A stretch of DNA of 64,000 nucleotides, from the NCBI RefSeq assembly GCF_036567905.1, contig NZ_DATCTO010000038.1:1-64000 (forward strand), written 5' to 3'. Shown one piece after another: positions 27,813 through 39,514 of the stretch (positions are counted from its first letter, which is position 1; every line of letters starts with the position of its first letter). Both the position numbers and the translations under genes were made by a program. The notes beneath the pieces were generated by a model. The model ran no database searches. It was given only the letters and a program-made list of their open reading frames with translations, and had not been told where the DNA came from. Origin of the DNA: Candidatus Binatus sp. (GTDB lineage: Bacteria > Desulfobacterota > Binatia > Binatales > Binataceae).

Positions 27813-28517
27813 CTACTGGTCGATTTTGACGCGCGACCAGCGGCGGTAGATCTCACCGCATCCGACCGACGCGCCGATCAGCAACAGCGCAAGGACGAAC
27901 CTCAGCGAGAGCGGATGCCATAGCGCGTCGCCCAAAAAGGCGAACAGGATCGTGCCCGGAATCATGCCGATCATCGTCGCCCAGAAGTAGTCGTGAAAGG
28001 TGATCGGAGACGCCCCTGCCAGCAGGTTCAGCGCGTTGTACGGAATCACGGGGACCATCCGCAGGTAAAGGATTATCTGGAAGCCGTGCTTGGCGATCCG
28101 GCGCAGCATCGACTCGAATCGCTCGCCGACGATCCGCTCGACGAACGACTTGCCGAGAAACCTTCCCGCTGCAAACGCAATCAGCGCGCCCGCATCGCCG
28201 CCGATGAGCGAGTACACCGAACCCCATTTGGTGCCAAACGCCAGTCCGCCCGCGATAGTCATCACCGCGCCGGGCACCAGGAACGACGGCCCCACCGCGT
28301 ACAGCAGCATATAAACGACCGGCCCCCACGCGCCCCACTGAATTACCTGGGCTTTGACCAAGGCGGGATTGGTGAACCATTCGGAGTGCGCAATCAGAAG
28401 CCAGATCGAGCCGCCAAGCAGGATCGCGATTACCGCGATCTTCACGACGTTCATCAGCCTCGAGCCGTTTGCGCTCGGCTTGGGTGCTCGAGTCCCGATT
28501 GGATTGACGGCGGCCAT
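27813..28517 (-). CDS. VTT-domain membrane protein (TVP38/TMEM64 family)
   Basis: A 234-residue inner-membrane protein of the DedA-like VTT superfamily. A helix near residues 26-46 is followed by the VTT core: AVGPSFLVPGAVMTIAGGLAFG, then FAAGRFLGKSFVERIVG and ILYLRMVPVIPYNALNLLAG, which are conserved in the family. Members are linked to lipid transport across the membrane and to the membrane potential. The first ATG gives a polar N-terminus and may be a few residues too far upstream. No operon partner is visible. Confidence 0.85.
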   Translation of the reverse strand: MAAVNPIGTRAPKPSANGSRLMNVVKIAVIAILLGGSIWLLIAHSEWFTNPALVKAQVIQWGAWGPVVYMLLYAVGPSFLVPGAVMTIAGGLAFGTKWGSVYSLIGGDAGALIAFAAGRFLGKSFVERIVGERFESMLRRIAKHGFQIILYLRMVPVIPYNALNLLAGASPITFHDYFWATMIGMIPGTILFAFLGDALWHPLSLRFVLALLLIGASVGCGEIYRRWSRVKIDQ

Positions 28518-28647
28518 GAGCCCTCAATGATATTGGGCGGCAACGGATTAAGACAAGACTTCGCGCGCGCGTTGTAGGCGCGTCACGATGCTATTAAAGT
28601 CGGCGCAGCGCTCGACTCTCGAGATCGCCAAGGAATAAGCCATTTTC

Positions 28648-29430
28648 ATGAACGAACTCCCGGATAAAGTCGCAATCATCACCGGCGGCGGCTACGGAAT
28701 CGGCAAACAGATCGCGCTGAAGTACGGAGCAGCCGGCGCGAAAATTGTAATCGCGGCGCGTTCGATCGAACCGATGAAGCAGACCTGCGCCGAACTCGAG
28801 CGCGTCGGCGCCCGCGCGATTTACCTGAGCACCGACGTCTCCAAGGAAGCCGACTGCGCAAAGATGGCCGGCGAGACGCTGAAGGCATTCGGCCGCATCG
28901 ACATTCTCGTCAACAACGCCGGTATCTCGGGGCCGACCAAGCGGATCACCGATATGTCGCTCGCCGAATGGCAGGAGACGCTCGATATCGACTTGACCGG
29001 AACGTGGCTCGCGACTCGCGCCGTGCTGCCGGTAATGGACCAGCAGGGCTCCGGCAACATCATCAACATCTCGTCGGGCGCGGGACGGCGCGGTTTTCCG
29101 ATGCGCTCGCCGTACGCGGCGGCGAAGTGGGCAATGATCGGGCTGACGCAGACGGTGGCCGGCGAATGGGGTCAGCGTGGAATCCGATGCAACTGCATTT
29201 GCCCCGGCGCAATCGAGGGCGAACGAATCGAGCGCGTGATGCGCGCGCGGGCCGAGGCCCTCAAGCGACCGTACGAGCAAATACGCGATCAGTTCGTGGC
29301 GCAGGCCGCGATGAACAGAATGGCGACGGAGGAGGAAGTCGCGCGCGTCGCGCTATTCCTCGCGCTCGAGTTGTCGGCGGGAGTCACCGGTCAGACGATG
29401 AACGTCGATTGCGGCAGCATCATGAACTAG
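28648..29430 (+). CDS. Short-chain dehydrogenase/reductase
   Basis: A 260-residue classical SDR. It shows TGGGYGIG at residues 12-19, NNAG at 89-92, a Ser142/Ser143 pair, Tyr156 and Lys160 as active-site residues, and the C-terminal GQTMNVDCGSIM. It stands alone on the plus strand, and the convergent rapZ gene ends 15 bases beyond its stop. Substrate unknown; a 3-oxoacyl or sugar alcohol reductase are both possible. Confidence 0.85.
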   Translation: MNELPDKVAIITGGGYGIGKQIALKYGAAGAKIVIAARSIEPMKQTCAELERVGARAIYLSTDVSKEADCAKMAGETLKAFGRIDILVNNAGISGPTKRITDMSLAEWQETLDIDLTGTWLATRAVLPVMDQQGSGNIINISSGAGRRGFPMRSPYAAAKWAMIGLTQTVAGEWGQRGIRCNCICPGAIEGERIERVMRARAEALKRPYEQIRDQFVAQAAMNRMATEEEVARVALFLALELSAGVTGQTMNVDCGSIMN

Positions 29431-29445
29431 GCGCGGCGTCGGCAG

Positions 29446-30321
29446 CTAACGCGCGATGTCATTGTCGCGCACGCTGCTCTCGAAGCCGCCGCTCTCGATC
29501 CGCTTCATCAGCTCGCGCGCGAGCACGGGTGAGCGATGCCGTCCGCCGGTGCATCCGAGACCAACCGTCAGATAACTCTTGCCTTCGCGCCGATACAGCG
29601 GAATCAGAAAATCCAAAAGACGGCCGAACTCGTCGATAAAGCGCTGCGACTCCGGCTGCGCCATCACGTACTCGCGCACGCGCGGGTCCAATCCGGTGAG
29701 CGGCCGCAACTCGTGGACAAAGAACGGATTGGGAATAAACCGCACGTCGAGCACGACGTCCATTCCGACCGGCAATCCGTATTTGTAACCAAAAGAAACT
29801 ATCGATATCGACATCCTGGATCCCGCGCCCGCGCCCAGCACGGCCGCGGTGACCACCTCGCGCAGTTCGTGGACCGTGAGCGCGGTCGTATCGATCACCC
29901 GGTCGGCCCGCTCGCGCATCTCGGCCAGCGCAAGACGTTCGCGGCGAATGCTCTCGGCGACAGTCGCTCCGCTTGCAGCCATCGGATGCGGCCGGCGGCT
30001 CTCAGAGTAGCGGCGCGCGAGCACGTCGTCGGACGCGTCAACAAAAATCACTTCGGGACGGATTCCGGCGGCATCGAGTTCCGCGAATACCCGCGGCCAT
30101 TGCGGGAAGAACAGCCGCTCGCGCGAGTCCACCCCGAGCGCGACGCCCCGTAGAGCGGGATCGCGTCCCGCGGCGAGCATCGCGACATTGGGCGCCAGCG
30201 CAACCGGGAGATTATCGACGCAGTAGAAGCCGAGGTCCTCGAGCACGCGCATCGCAGATGCGCGTCCCGATCCTGAGACACCGGTAACTATTATCAGGCG
30301 AGGTGGCTGAGGTGAGCTCAT
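29446..30321 (-). CDS. rapZ: RapZ/YvcJ-family nucleotide-binding protein
   Basis: A 291-residue homologue of RapZ, which in enterobacteria guides RNase E to GlmZ RNA and controls amino-sugar synthesis. It shows LEDLGFYCVDNLP, the C-terminal GLGCTGGRHRSPVLA and DVRFIPNPFFVHELRPLTG. The Walker A is degenerate: G14-x-x-G-x-G19 is followed by Arg20 and Ala21 instead of Lys and Ser/Thr. It follows ptsN in the operon after 48 bases, the same order as in E. coli. Confidence 0.9.
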   Translation of the reverse strand: MSSPQPPRLIIVTGVSGSGRASAMRVLEDLGFYCVDNLPVALAPNVAMLAAGRDPALRGVALGVDSRERLFFPQWPRVFAELDAAGIRPEVIFVDASDDVLARRYSESRRPHPMAASGATVAESIRRERLALAEMRERADRVIDTTALTVHELREVVTAAVLGAGAGSRMSISIVSFGYKYGLPVGMDVVLDVRFIPNPFFVHELRPLTGLDPRVREYVMAQPESQRFIDEFGRLLDFLIPLYRREGKSYLTVGLGCTGGRHRSPVLARELMKRIESGGFESSVRDNDIAR

Positions 30322-30369
30322 CGGGCTCTGGGTTTGCGCCGCGCCGTGAGGCGGACGCGGTTCATCGCC

Positions 30370-30831
30370 TCAGTACTTGTTGTCTTCTTCCTTGATCAGG
30401 GAATACAGCTCGGCGCTGTCCTTGGCCGCGAGCAGGCGGCTTCGAAAAGCCCCGTCCTTAAGCAATCGCGACACGCGCGCAAGGGCTTTCAGATGCAGGC
30501 TGGCGGAATCCTCCGGCGCGACCAGCATGAAGAACAGTTGCGACGGGCCGCCGTCAAGCGAATCGAAATCGACTCCCTGGGCATGGCGGCCGAACACTCC
30601 GATTATCTTGGTCACGCCGCGCAGCTTGCCGTGCGGGATTGCGATTCCGTCGCCGATCGCCGTCGAGCCCAGCCGCTCGCGCTCGGCCAGCACCGCGGTC
30701 AGGTCAGCAAGCTTAATCTCCTTGTACTTGGCGGCCAGCGCTTTGGCCAGTTCATTCAAGACCTCGGGCTTGGTGGCGCCCTTCAAGTCGGCAATGGCCA
30801 TGTCAGGGCTGAGGATATCGGTAATTTTCAT
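30370..30831 (-). CDS. ptsN: PTS IIA-like nitrogen regulatory protein
   Basis: A 153-residue EIIA-Ntr homologue that receives phosphate from an HPr-like protein and regulates nitrogen, potassium and envelope functions. The phosphorylated His67 is in GDGIAIPHGKL. It starts MKITDILSP and shows FFMLVAPEDSASLHLKALARVSRLL, both typical. It lies in the rpoN operon between hpf and rapZ. The HPr partner at 23808-24086 is elsewhere. Confidence 0.93.
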   Translation of the reverse strand: MKITDILSPDMAIADLKGATKPEVLNELAKALAAKYKEIKLADLTAVLAERERLGSTAIGDGIAIPHGKLRGVTKIIGVFGRHAQGVDFDSLDGGPSQLFFMLVAPEDSASLHLKALARVSRLLKDGAFRSRLLAAKDSAELYSLIKEEDNKY

Positions 30832-30925
30832 CTCGTCATCAAGGTCCAGTGAGAAAGTGAAAAATCAAAATTGAGATATGCGGATACGGATTGGCGAACT
30901 CGCAGCCGGAGCATCCCGCCGCGAA

Positions 30926-31351
30926 TCAAGTTTCCTCGCCGGCGCTAAGCACCTCGCCGGTCGAGGGCGACCTGACTTTCTTCGCCTTGAATTTTTCCAG
31001 GTGCTTCTTCAGTTGGCGTCCGACCTTGTCCGCGAGCAGATCGATCACCGAGTAAAGATCCTTGGTTTCTTCCTGCGCGCTCACCGACAGGCGCCCTGAT
31101 TTGACGGTAACTTCGCCGTGCTGCCGGTATTTGTCAACCGTGAGAATCAGATGAGCCTGGCAGGTGCGTTTGATCAATTTGCCAACGTGCGCGAATTTTC
31201 GTTCCGCGTACAGCCGGAGCGCATCGGATGGCTCGACGTGACGAAACGTCACCGTCACTTGAGTCGCGGGGGCGTCGGCGATCCGCGCCGCGCGCCGCAC
31301 CTTTCGGGCCGTCGCCCGGCCGCGCTTTCCCTGTTTATCGATTTTACTCAT
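30926..31351 (-). CDS. hpf: Ribosome hibernation promoting factor (short form)
   Basis: A 141-residue HPF/RaiA family protein that binds the 30S subunit and stabilises inactive ribosomes. A 30-residue basic leader precedes the core TVTFRHVEPSDALRLYAERKFAHVGKLI, followed by AHLILTVDKYRQHGEVTVKS and QEETKDLYSVIDLLADKVGRQLKKH. It lies directly downstream of rpoN, the common position. The region just before its ATG carries an A-rich heptamer repeat. Confidence 0.92.
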   Translation of the reverse strand: MSKIDKQGKRGRATARKVRRAARIADAPATQVTVTFRHVEPSDALRLYAERKFAHVGKLIKRTCQAHLILTVDKYRQHGEVTVKSGRLSVSAQEETKDLYSVIDLLADKVGRQLKKHLEKFKAKKVRSPSTGEVLSAGEET

Positions 31352-31355
31352 CTTG

Positions 31356-31386
31356 TTTTTTTTCGTTTTTCGTTTTTCGTTTTTCG
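31356..31386 (-). repeat. A-rich heptamer tandem repeat before hpf
   Basis: On the plus strand a T8 tract is followed by three cgttttt units and a partial one. On the coding strand this is an A-rich (cgaaaaa-like) repeat between the rpoN stop and the hpf start, only five bases from the ATG. Slippage there could change ribosome loading. Confidence 0.6.
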
Positions 31387-31405
31387 TTGCCCGCGTCCGG
31401 CGCCG

Positions 31406-32971
31406 TCATCCGATCTGCTTGCGATTTGCCGACGGAGGGATTCCCATCGCCTGTCGATACTTGGCCACCGTGCGCCGCGCGATATTGATCTGCCGGGCCC
31501 GCAGCATCTCCGCGATCACCTGATCCGACAGTGGATTTTGCGGAATCTCCGCCGTCACCATCCCGCGGATCTGTTCCTTGACCGTCTCGGCGCTCACGTC
31601 TTCGCCGCTGGCGCCCTTAACCCCCGAGGTGAAGAAAAACTTCAGCTCGTAGATTCCCTGCGGACTATGCGCGTACTTGTTGGCGGTCGCGCGGCTGATC
31701 GTGGATTCGTGCATCCCGATATCTTCGGCGACATCCTTGAGCACCAGCGGCCTGAGCAGGCTGATGCCGTGATCGAAGAACGCGCGCTGGAATTTCACGA
31801 TCGAGGTTGCGACCTTGAAGATCGTCTGCTGGCGCTGGTAGATCGATTTGACCAGCCAGCGGGCCGAGCGCAGCCGTTCCTGCAGATACTCCCGCGTCTC
31901 GGGCGCAACGTCCACGTCATTGAGCACCCGCTGGTAGTAGCCTGCCAGGCGCAGGCGCGGCACCGCGTCGCGATTGAGCGTGACGACGTAATCCTCGCCA
32001 ACCTTTTGGATATAAACGTCGGGCACCACGTAAGTCGGCTCGTCGCCGCCGTAGTCGCGTCCCGGTTTGGGTTCGAGCAGCGAGATTATTTTGGCCGACT
32101 GCCCGACTGTTTCGACCGGCACGCTGAGAACCTTGGCGATTTCGGTGTAGCGATGCTTTTCGAGCAAATCCAGGTGATTGCTGACGATTCGCGCCGCCAG
32201 CGACTCTTCCATCCCCAGGTTCTGCAACTGCGCGAGCAGACATTCACGAAGATCGCGCGCGGCGACACCGGGCGGATCGAAGCGCTGCACGCGCGCGAGC
32301 ACGCGCTCGACCTCGGCGGGCTCAACTTCGAGCTGCGCCGCCAGCTCATCGAGCGGAGTTTCCAGGTATCCGTCTTGGTTGAGATTGTAGATGATGGTCG
32401 CGCCGATTTGCTGGTCGGATTCGGTCAGGTTCGAAAGCCTCAGCTGCCACATCATGTGGTCTTCGAGCGAGCTTCGGCGCAGGGGCGTGTTTTCCAGCGC
32501 GCTTCGATGGTCGTCGTCGGAATCAGGCGGCGTGCTTTCCTGCCAGTTGTTCGAATAGGTCTCGAGATATTCGCGCCAGTCGAGCTTTTCGAGATTGTTG
32601 AGTTCCTTGAGTTCGAGCGCGGCGTCACGCGCTTCGGTCTCGACGCTGGGCGCGGGTTTTTCCTCGCGCGAGCCGGTTTCCCAATCGTCGTCGGAATTTG
32701 CGCCGGCGGCGCCGTCGGCCTCGGCCGGCAACGGTTCACCGTCGGCTTGGGCGGGGGCCTCGGGATCGGACACCTCGGATTCGGAAGCGGCTTCGGCGGG
32801 ACTCTGATCGAGCGGCTCGAGCATCGGATTCTGTTCGAGTTCCGACTGCACGATCGCTTCGAGTTCAGGGAGCGAAAGCTGCAGAATTTTGATCGCCTGC
32901 TGGAGCTGCGGCGTCATCACCAGTTGCTGGCGAAGCCGCAGGTCCTGTCCGAGTTTTACTTCCAGCGCCAT
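31406..32971 (-). CDS. rpoN: RNA polymerase sigma-54 factor
   Basis: A 521-residue sigma-54 that reads -24/-12 promoters and needs enhancer-binding ATPases. Region I is Gln/Leu-rich (LRLRQQLVMTPQLQQAIKILQLS). An acidic region II (about 50-130) follows, then the core-binding domain. The RpoN box ARRTVAKYRQAMGIPPS is at the C-terminus. ATG 32971 fits the family start MALEVKLGQ, whereas the longer frame to 33064 is unlikely. It follows lptA by 14 bases, without the lptB gene usually found between them. Confidence 0.94.
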   Translation of the reverse strand: MALEVKLGQDLRLRQQLVMTPQLQQAIKILQLSLPELEAIVQSELEQNPMLEPLDQSPAEAASESEVSDPEAPAQADGEPLPAEADGAAGANSDDDWETGSREEKPAPSVETEARDAALELKELNNLEKLDWREYLETYSNNWQESTPPDSDDDHRSALENTPLRRSSLEDHMMWQLRLSNLTESDQQIGATIIYNLNQDGYLETPLDELAAQLEVEPAEVERVLARVQRFDPPGVAARDLRECLLAQLQNLGMEESLAARIVSNHLDLLEKHRYTEIAKVLSVPVETVGQSAKIISLLEPKPGRDYGGDEPTYVVPDVYIQKVGEDYVVTLNRDAVPRLRLAGYYQRVLNDVDVAPETREYLQERLRSARWLVKSIYQRQQTIFKVATSIVKFQRAFFDHGISLLRPLVLKDVAEDIGMHESTISRATANKYAHSPQGIYELKFFFTSGVKGASGEDVSAETVKEQIRGMVTAEIPQNPLSDQVIAEMLRARQINIARRTVAKYRQAMGIPPSANRKQIG

Positions 32972-32985
32972 CGAAGAATTGTTTG

Positions 32986-34197
32986 CTAATCCGTTGCAGC
33001 GGCCGGCGCCGCGCCCGCACCCGGCGATGCCTCCGAATGCGGGAACAGTACCGCATGAGCGCAATCGACCACGCTCTGGCTGGTGTTGAGATACACCGTG
33101 ATCTTACAGCCGGTAATCTGATCGTTGCCGTCATGCGCGACCGGACTGCCGGTCAAGACTACGGTGTGGTTGGTCTGGTCCATTACGCCGTGCTTGCCGG
33201 TGGCCCATCGCGTGCCCTGGCTGAGCCGAACGTTCCCGTCCGCGACCATGTCCTTCATCTGTTTGAAGTCTTTGTCGAGATAGTTTACCCGCAGCTGATC
33301 GCTGGTAAGTTGAGCGTCCGCCTGGGTAGCGTGCACATCTCCCACCCACAGGACCGAATGATTCTGGTAATCGAGCGACATCGACTTGGACTTTATATCG
33401 ATCGGGGCTTTGTTGTTGCCGAATTGCATACCCCCGAACGCACCGCCTTGTTGGGGAGCATTTGACGCGAGCTTGGTTTCGCCGCCGGACGCCTTGTGCG
33501 CCTTGTGCGGCGCGACAGCTTCGGCCGGCGCGGTGGCGCTCGCCGGGGGAGTCGCGGCTGCGGGAGCGCTCGCCGCAAAAGTCGGCGGTTCGGCTGCGGG
33601 CACGTCAGCCGAGACCGGCGCGAGCGTCATCGGCGGCGCAATCGCGCCAGCCGGCGGGGCTGTCGCGGCGGTCGTTACTGGCATTGATTCCGGGGCAACC
33701 GCCTCCGGAGCGGTCGTGGTCGTAGCAATTGACGGCGCCGCGGCGGGTGCAACGTCTGCTGCGGTGACCGGCACAGCCGCCACCGAAGGCGGCGCTTCTG
33801 CCGGAGCAGGCGCGATCGCGACGGCCGGCGCCGAAGGCGGCGCTTCGGCCGGAGCCGTCGCCACCGACGGTTGAGCCTGCGAGCCGCTGCCGTTGGTGTC
33901 CGATGCAGCCGCAGATGGCGGCGTGCCCGGCACTCCACCGGTCACGCTGATCGAATCGCCGCTTAAATCGTCGCTGTTGGCGGGCTGGGGAGCGGACGCG
34001 GCCGGCGACGCCGAATTCGCCGGTTCGTTGCGGATCGAATCACCGACCGTGCCCGAACCCATCGCAGGCCCTGAATCCGGCGACGACCTCGGCGCATTGA
34101 CGCCGTCCTGAGCCCATGCCGGCGATGCGAGCGCAATTGCGACTATCGCAGTCGCGACGATACGCGACGCCCGACTAACTTTGCTTGGATTTTTCAC
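32986..34197 (-). CDS. lptA: LptA/OstA-domain protein with long Ala/Pro-rich N-terminal region
   Basis: A 403-residue periplasmic LPS-bridge protein. A signal peptide (residues 1-29, ending PAWAQ) is followed by about 220 residues of Ala/Pro/Ser/Thr low complexity. The OstA domain lies at about 265-385, with DIKSKSMSLDYQNHSVLWVG, DAQLTSDQLRVNY and VMDQTNHTVVLTGSP. Usual LptA is about 180 residues, so the extension is remarkable and may act as a cell-wall-spanning linker. It overlaps lptC by 23 bases, as expected for a coupled pair. Confidence 0.88.
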   Translation of the reverse strand: MKNPSKVSRASRIVATAIVAIALASPAWAQDGVNAPRSSPDSGPAMGSGTVGDSIRNEPANSASPAASAPQPANSDDLSGDSISVTGGVPGTPPSAAASDTNGSGSQAQPSVATAPAEAPPSAPAVAIAPAPAEAPPSVAAVPVTAADVAPAAAPSIATTTTAPEAVAPESMPVTTAATAPPAGAIAPPMTLAPVSADVPAAEPPTFAASAPAAATPPASATAPAEAVAPHKAHKASGGETKLASNAPQQGGAFGGMQFGNNKAPIDIKSKSMSLDYQNHSVLWVGDVHATQADAQLTSDQLRVNYLDKDFKQMKDMVADGNVRLSQGTRWATGKHGVMDQTNHTVVLTGSPVAHDGNDQITGCKITVYLNTSQSVVDCAHAVLFPHSEASPGAGAAPAAATD

Positions 34198-34780
34198 TAT
34201 CGTTCTTCGGTGTGACTACGGTCTCCACCTGCGTATTGAGCTGGAAGACACGCGTTTTGGGATGACCGCTCAGCCCTACCCCAGTCACTTTCAGTCCGTC
34301 GCCGACGACCGTCACGAGACCCGGCGCTTCGACCTTGTCATCATCAGGCATGAAGGTCGCGGAATCGGTGCTGAGAACGTAATCGCCGAAGTGGATGACC
34401 GTGCCTCCGGTCAAATACGCGCGCGTCACATGATTCCCGTTCAAGGTCAAATCCGCATGCGGTGCATTGACGACCACCGGCTTGCCGTCCGACGAGTCCA
34501 TCGTGACCACAGCGTCGGTCAGCTTCAGCGTGGTCTTGTCAGCGGCGTAGTCAGCCTCGGCCGCGGTCAGCACCCACTGCCGCTCGCCGGCTTTCATCTG
34601 CGTCCAATGAAAATTATGCGCACGAAGGAGAGTTCCGGGGACCATCCCGGCCGCGGCCGGCAACACTTTAGCAGCGGAGCGATGGCGCACGATCCAAATG
34701 GTCGCAATCAGCAGGAAAATAAGCGCGGCCGCTCCGAAACCGGCCAGCGCCCTGGCGATTTGCCTGGGACTCAACATCAA
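34175..34780 (-). CDS. lptC: LPS export protein LptC
   Basis: A 201-residue bitopic inner-membrane protein that passes LPS to LptA. One membrane helix (about 12-31) is followed by a periplasmic OstA-like fold (about 45-185) with repeated beta-strand segments such as WVLTAAEADY, ADLTLNGNHVTRAYLTGG and YVLSTDSATF. Its length fits. The gene precedes lptA in the operon and overlaps it. KdsC, often between kdsA and lptC, is absent; the 145 bases upstream hold no gene. Confidence 0.88.
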   Translation of the reverse strand: MMLSPRQIARALAGFGAAALIFLLIATIWIVRHRSAAKVLPAAAGMVPGTLLRAHNFHWTQMKAGERQWVLTAAEADYAADKTTLKLTDAVVTMDSSDGKPVVVNAPHADLTLNGNHVTRAYLTGGTVIHFGDYVLSTDSATFMPDDDKVEAPGLVTVVGDGLKVTGVGLSGHPKTRVFQLNTQVETVVTPKNDSEKSKQS

Positions 34781-34925
34781 TCTCTCCGATGCTTGAGGGT
34801 ATCAAGCGCTTTTTTCCAAGTAAACCGAGCGGCGCTTCGGCACCATACTTGCAAAACAGCGCGAACTTGCGCTCGCTACTTTGCAACCACCGCGCGTAAC
34901 CCCACACAAACCCGGTTAGCGCAAA

Positions 34926-38159
<3,234 letters not shown>

Positions 38160-38297
38160 TGAGACGTCGGCCAGAAACTTTCTCCGCTGTTCGAGGTTGT
38201 CGATCCGAGGGGCACGTACATTGGTAACCGCCCGCCGCGGCGTTTGTCAATTTCGCGCCGTTCGATTGCCAACAACTTCGGCTTCTTACCTCGCCCG

Positions 38298-38305
38298 TTA
38301 TTTCA
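38298..38305. repeat. Left target-site duplication (8 bp, 7/8)
   Basis: TTATTTCA abuts the left end of the element and matches the right flank TTCTTTCA (40598-40605) at all positions but one. The mismatch suggests the insertion is not recent. Confidence 0.7.
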
Positions 38306-38335
38306 GGCGATTATGCACCCCTTGACTATCATGGT
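38306..38335 (+). repeat. Left terminal inverted repeat
   Basis: Thirty positions were aligned with the reverse complement of 40568-40597. The first 11 are identical and so are positions 15-23. The conserved blocks are GGCGATTATGC and CCTTGACTA. Confidence 0.8.
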
Positions 38336-38356
38336 GGGATGCGCTATATTTGATTC

Positions 38357-39292
38357 ATGCGCAAGAACAATCAGGCAGAACACGAACCGAAGCTGATCGT
38401 AAAACAGTTGACCCTTGGGGGATTCGACCGCATGTTTCCTGATGAGGATTCCTGCAAGGCGTATCTCCGCGATCAACGCTGGCCGAAGGGCGTCCGTTGC
38501 CCACGTTGCGGAAATGAAAAGGTTTACGCGAGCAAGGCGCGGCCCTTTCATTGGCAGTGCACCAAATGCGGGAAGACTCCGCGCGCTCCTTACAGGTTCT
38601 CGGTCACCGTCAATACGGTTTTCGAGAACACGAATTACAAGTTGTTGATCTGGTTCAAGGTTCTCTACTTGATGCTGACCAGCAAAAAGGGAATCAGCGC
38701 ACTTCAAATCCATCGGATGATCGGGTCCGGTTCGTATCGCACCGCATGGTTTATTTGCCATCGGCTTCGCGCCGGATTGGCCGATCCGGATTTTCGCCAA
38801 CTGATGGGCATCGTCGAGGTTGACGAAACCTATATCGGCGGAAGTGACCGTAACCGGCACGCCAATAAGAAGCATCACAAGACTGGCGGGTGGGATAAAA
38901 CTCCCGTCATTGGCGCTATCGCGCGCAAGGGCAACGTGGTCTGCAAAATGATCGAGAACGCCGACATGCCCACTATGAGCCGATTTGTGGCCGAAGCGGT
39001 TAGTCAGAAAGTGTCGCTGGTCGCGACCGATGAACATAGCGGTTACCAGTATTTGGATCGCTGGCAGGGCTACCCCCATCAGACGATTCGCCACGGCCAA
39101 GGAGAATATGTTCGCGGCGAAGTCCATACGAACAATATCGAATCGTTTTGGTCGCTGTTGAAGCGCGGGATCGTCGGCACGTACCACAACGTCAGCAAGA
39201 AATATCTGCCGCTGTATTTGAATGAGTTTTCGTTTCGGTTCAACAATCGCAAGGAAAGCGACATTTTCGGGAAGGCGATAGCAGGATGCTGA
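38357..39292 (+). CDS. IS1595-family transposase
   Basis: A 311-residue DDE transposase. The N-terminal zinc ribbon has Cys48, Cys51, Cys68 and Cys71 (CPRC ... CTKC). The catalytic triad reads Asp156 in VDETYIGG, Asp225 in ATDEHSGY and Glu262 in NNIESFWS, followed by the family-typical LLKRGIVGTYH. It is full length with no frame break, so it may be functional. It lies near the left end of the element. The large minus-strand frame over it is a shadow. Confidence 0.93.
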   Translation: MRKNNQAEHEPKLIVKQLTLGGFDRMFPDEDSCKAYLRDQRWPKGVRCPRCGNEKVYASKARPFHWQCTKCGKTPRAPYRFSVTVNTVFENTNYKLLIWFKVLYLMLTSKKGISALQIHRMIGSGSYRTAWFICHRLRAGLADPDFRQLMGIVEVDETYIGGSDRNRHANKKHHKTGGWDKTPVIGAIARKGNVVCKMIENADMPTMSRFVAEAVSQKVSLVATDEHSGYQYLDRWQGYPHQTIRHGQGEYVRGEVHTNNIESFWSLLKRGIVGTYHNVSKKYLPLYLNEFSFRFNNRKESDIFGKAIAGC

Positions 39293-39371
39293 AGCGACCT
39301 GACTGGCGGGCGCTTCAGCGGTCGCCAGCCAGAAAGCCGACGCAATTGGATTTGTTTCCGAGAGCACGGTG

Positions 39372-39512
39372 CTACACCTGATTGGCGGCAGAAGCTTTGA
39401 GCGCGCGCCGCTTCGCGGCTCTGCGTTTCTGCGCCGCATAGTGCGGGTGCGTTTTTAGGTGATACTCGCCGCAGGGACGGCAGAAAAAATGAATGATCTT
39501 TTGCTTGTACAT
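39372..39512 (-). CDS. 46-residue CxxC/His protein (IS passenger)
   Basis: A very small basic protein, MYKQKIIHFFCRPCGEYH, then LKTHPHY and a Lys/Arg/Ala-rich tail. CRPC with the following His residues could bind zinc. Its ATG lies two bases after the stop of the membrane-protein gene, so it is translationally coupled to it. It is the third and last gene of the passenger operon. No function recognised. Confidence 0.6.
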   Translation of the reverse strand: MYKQKIIHFFCRPCGEYHLKTHPHYAAQKRRAAKRRALKASAANQV

Positions 39513-39514
39513 TT

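Noticed and set aside
31118..32989. Plus-strand frame of 623 residues over rpoN
   Set aside because: It is an antisense shadow. The minus-strand frame carries the sigma-54 motifs, and this frame shows no domain pattern.
38303..39439. Minus-strand 378-residue frame over the transposase
   Set aside because: The plus-strand frame has zinc-ribbon and DDE motifs. The other is a shadow running past the element's end.
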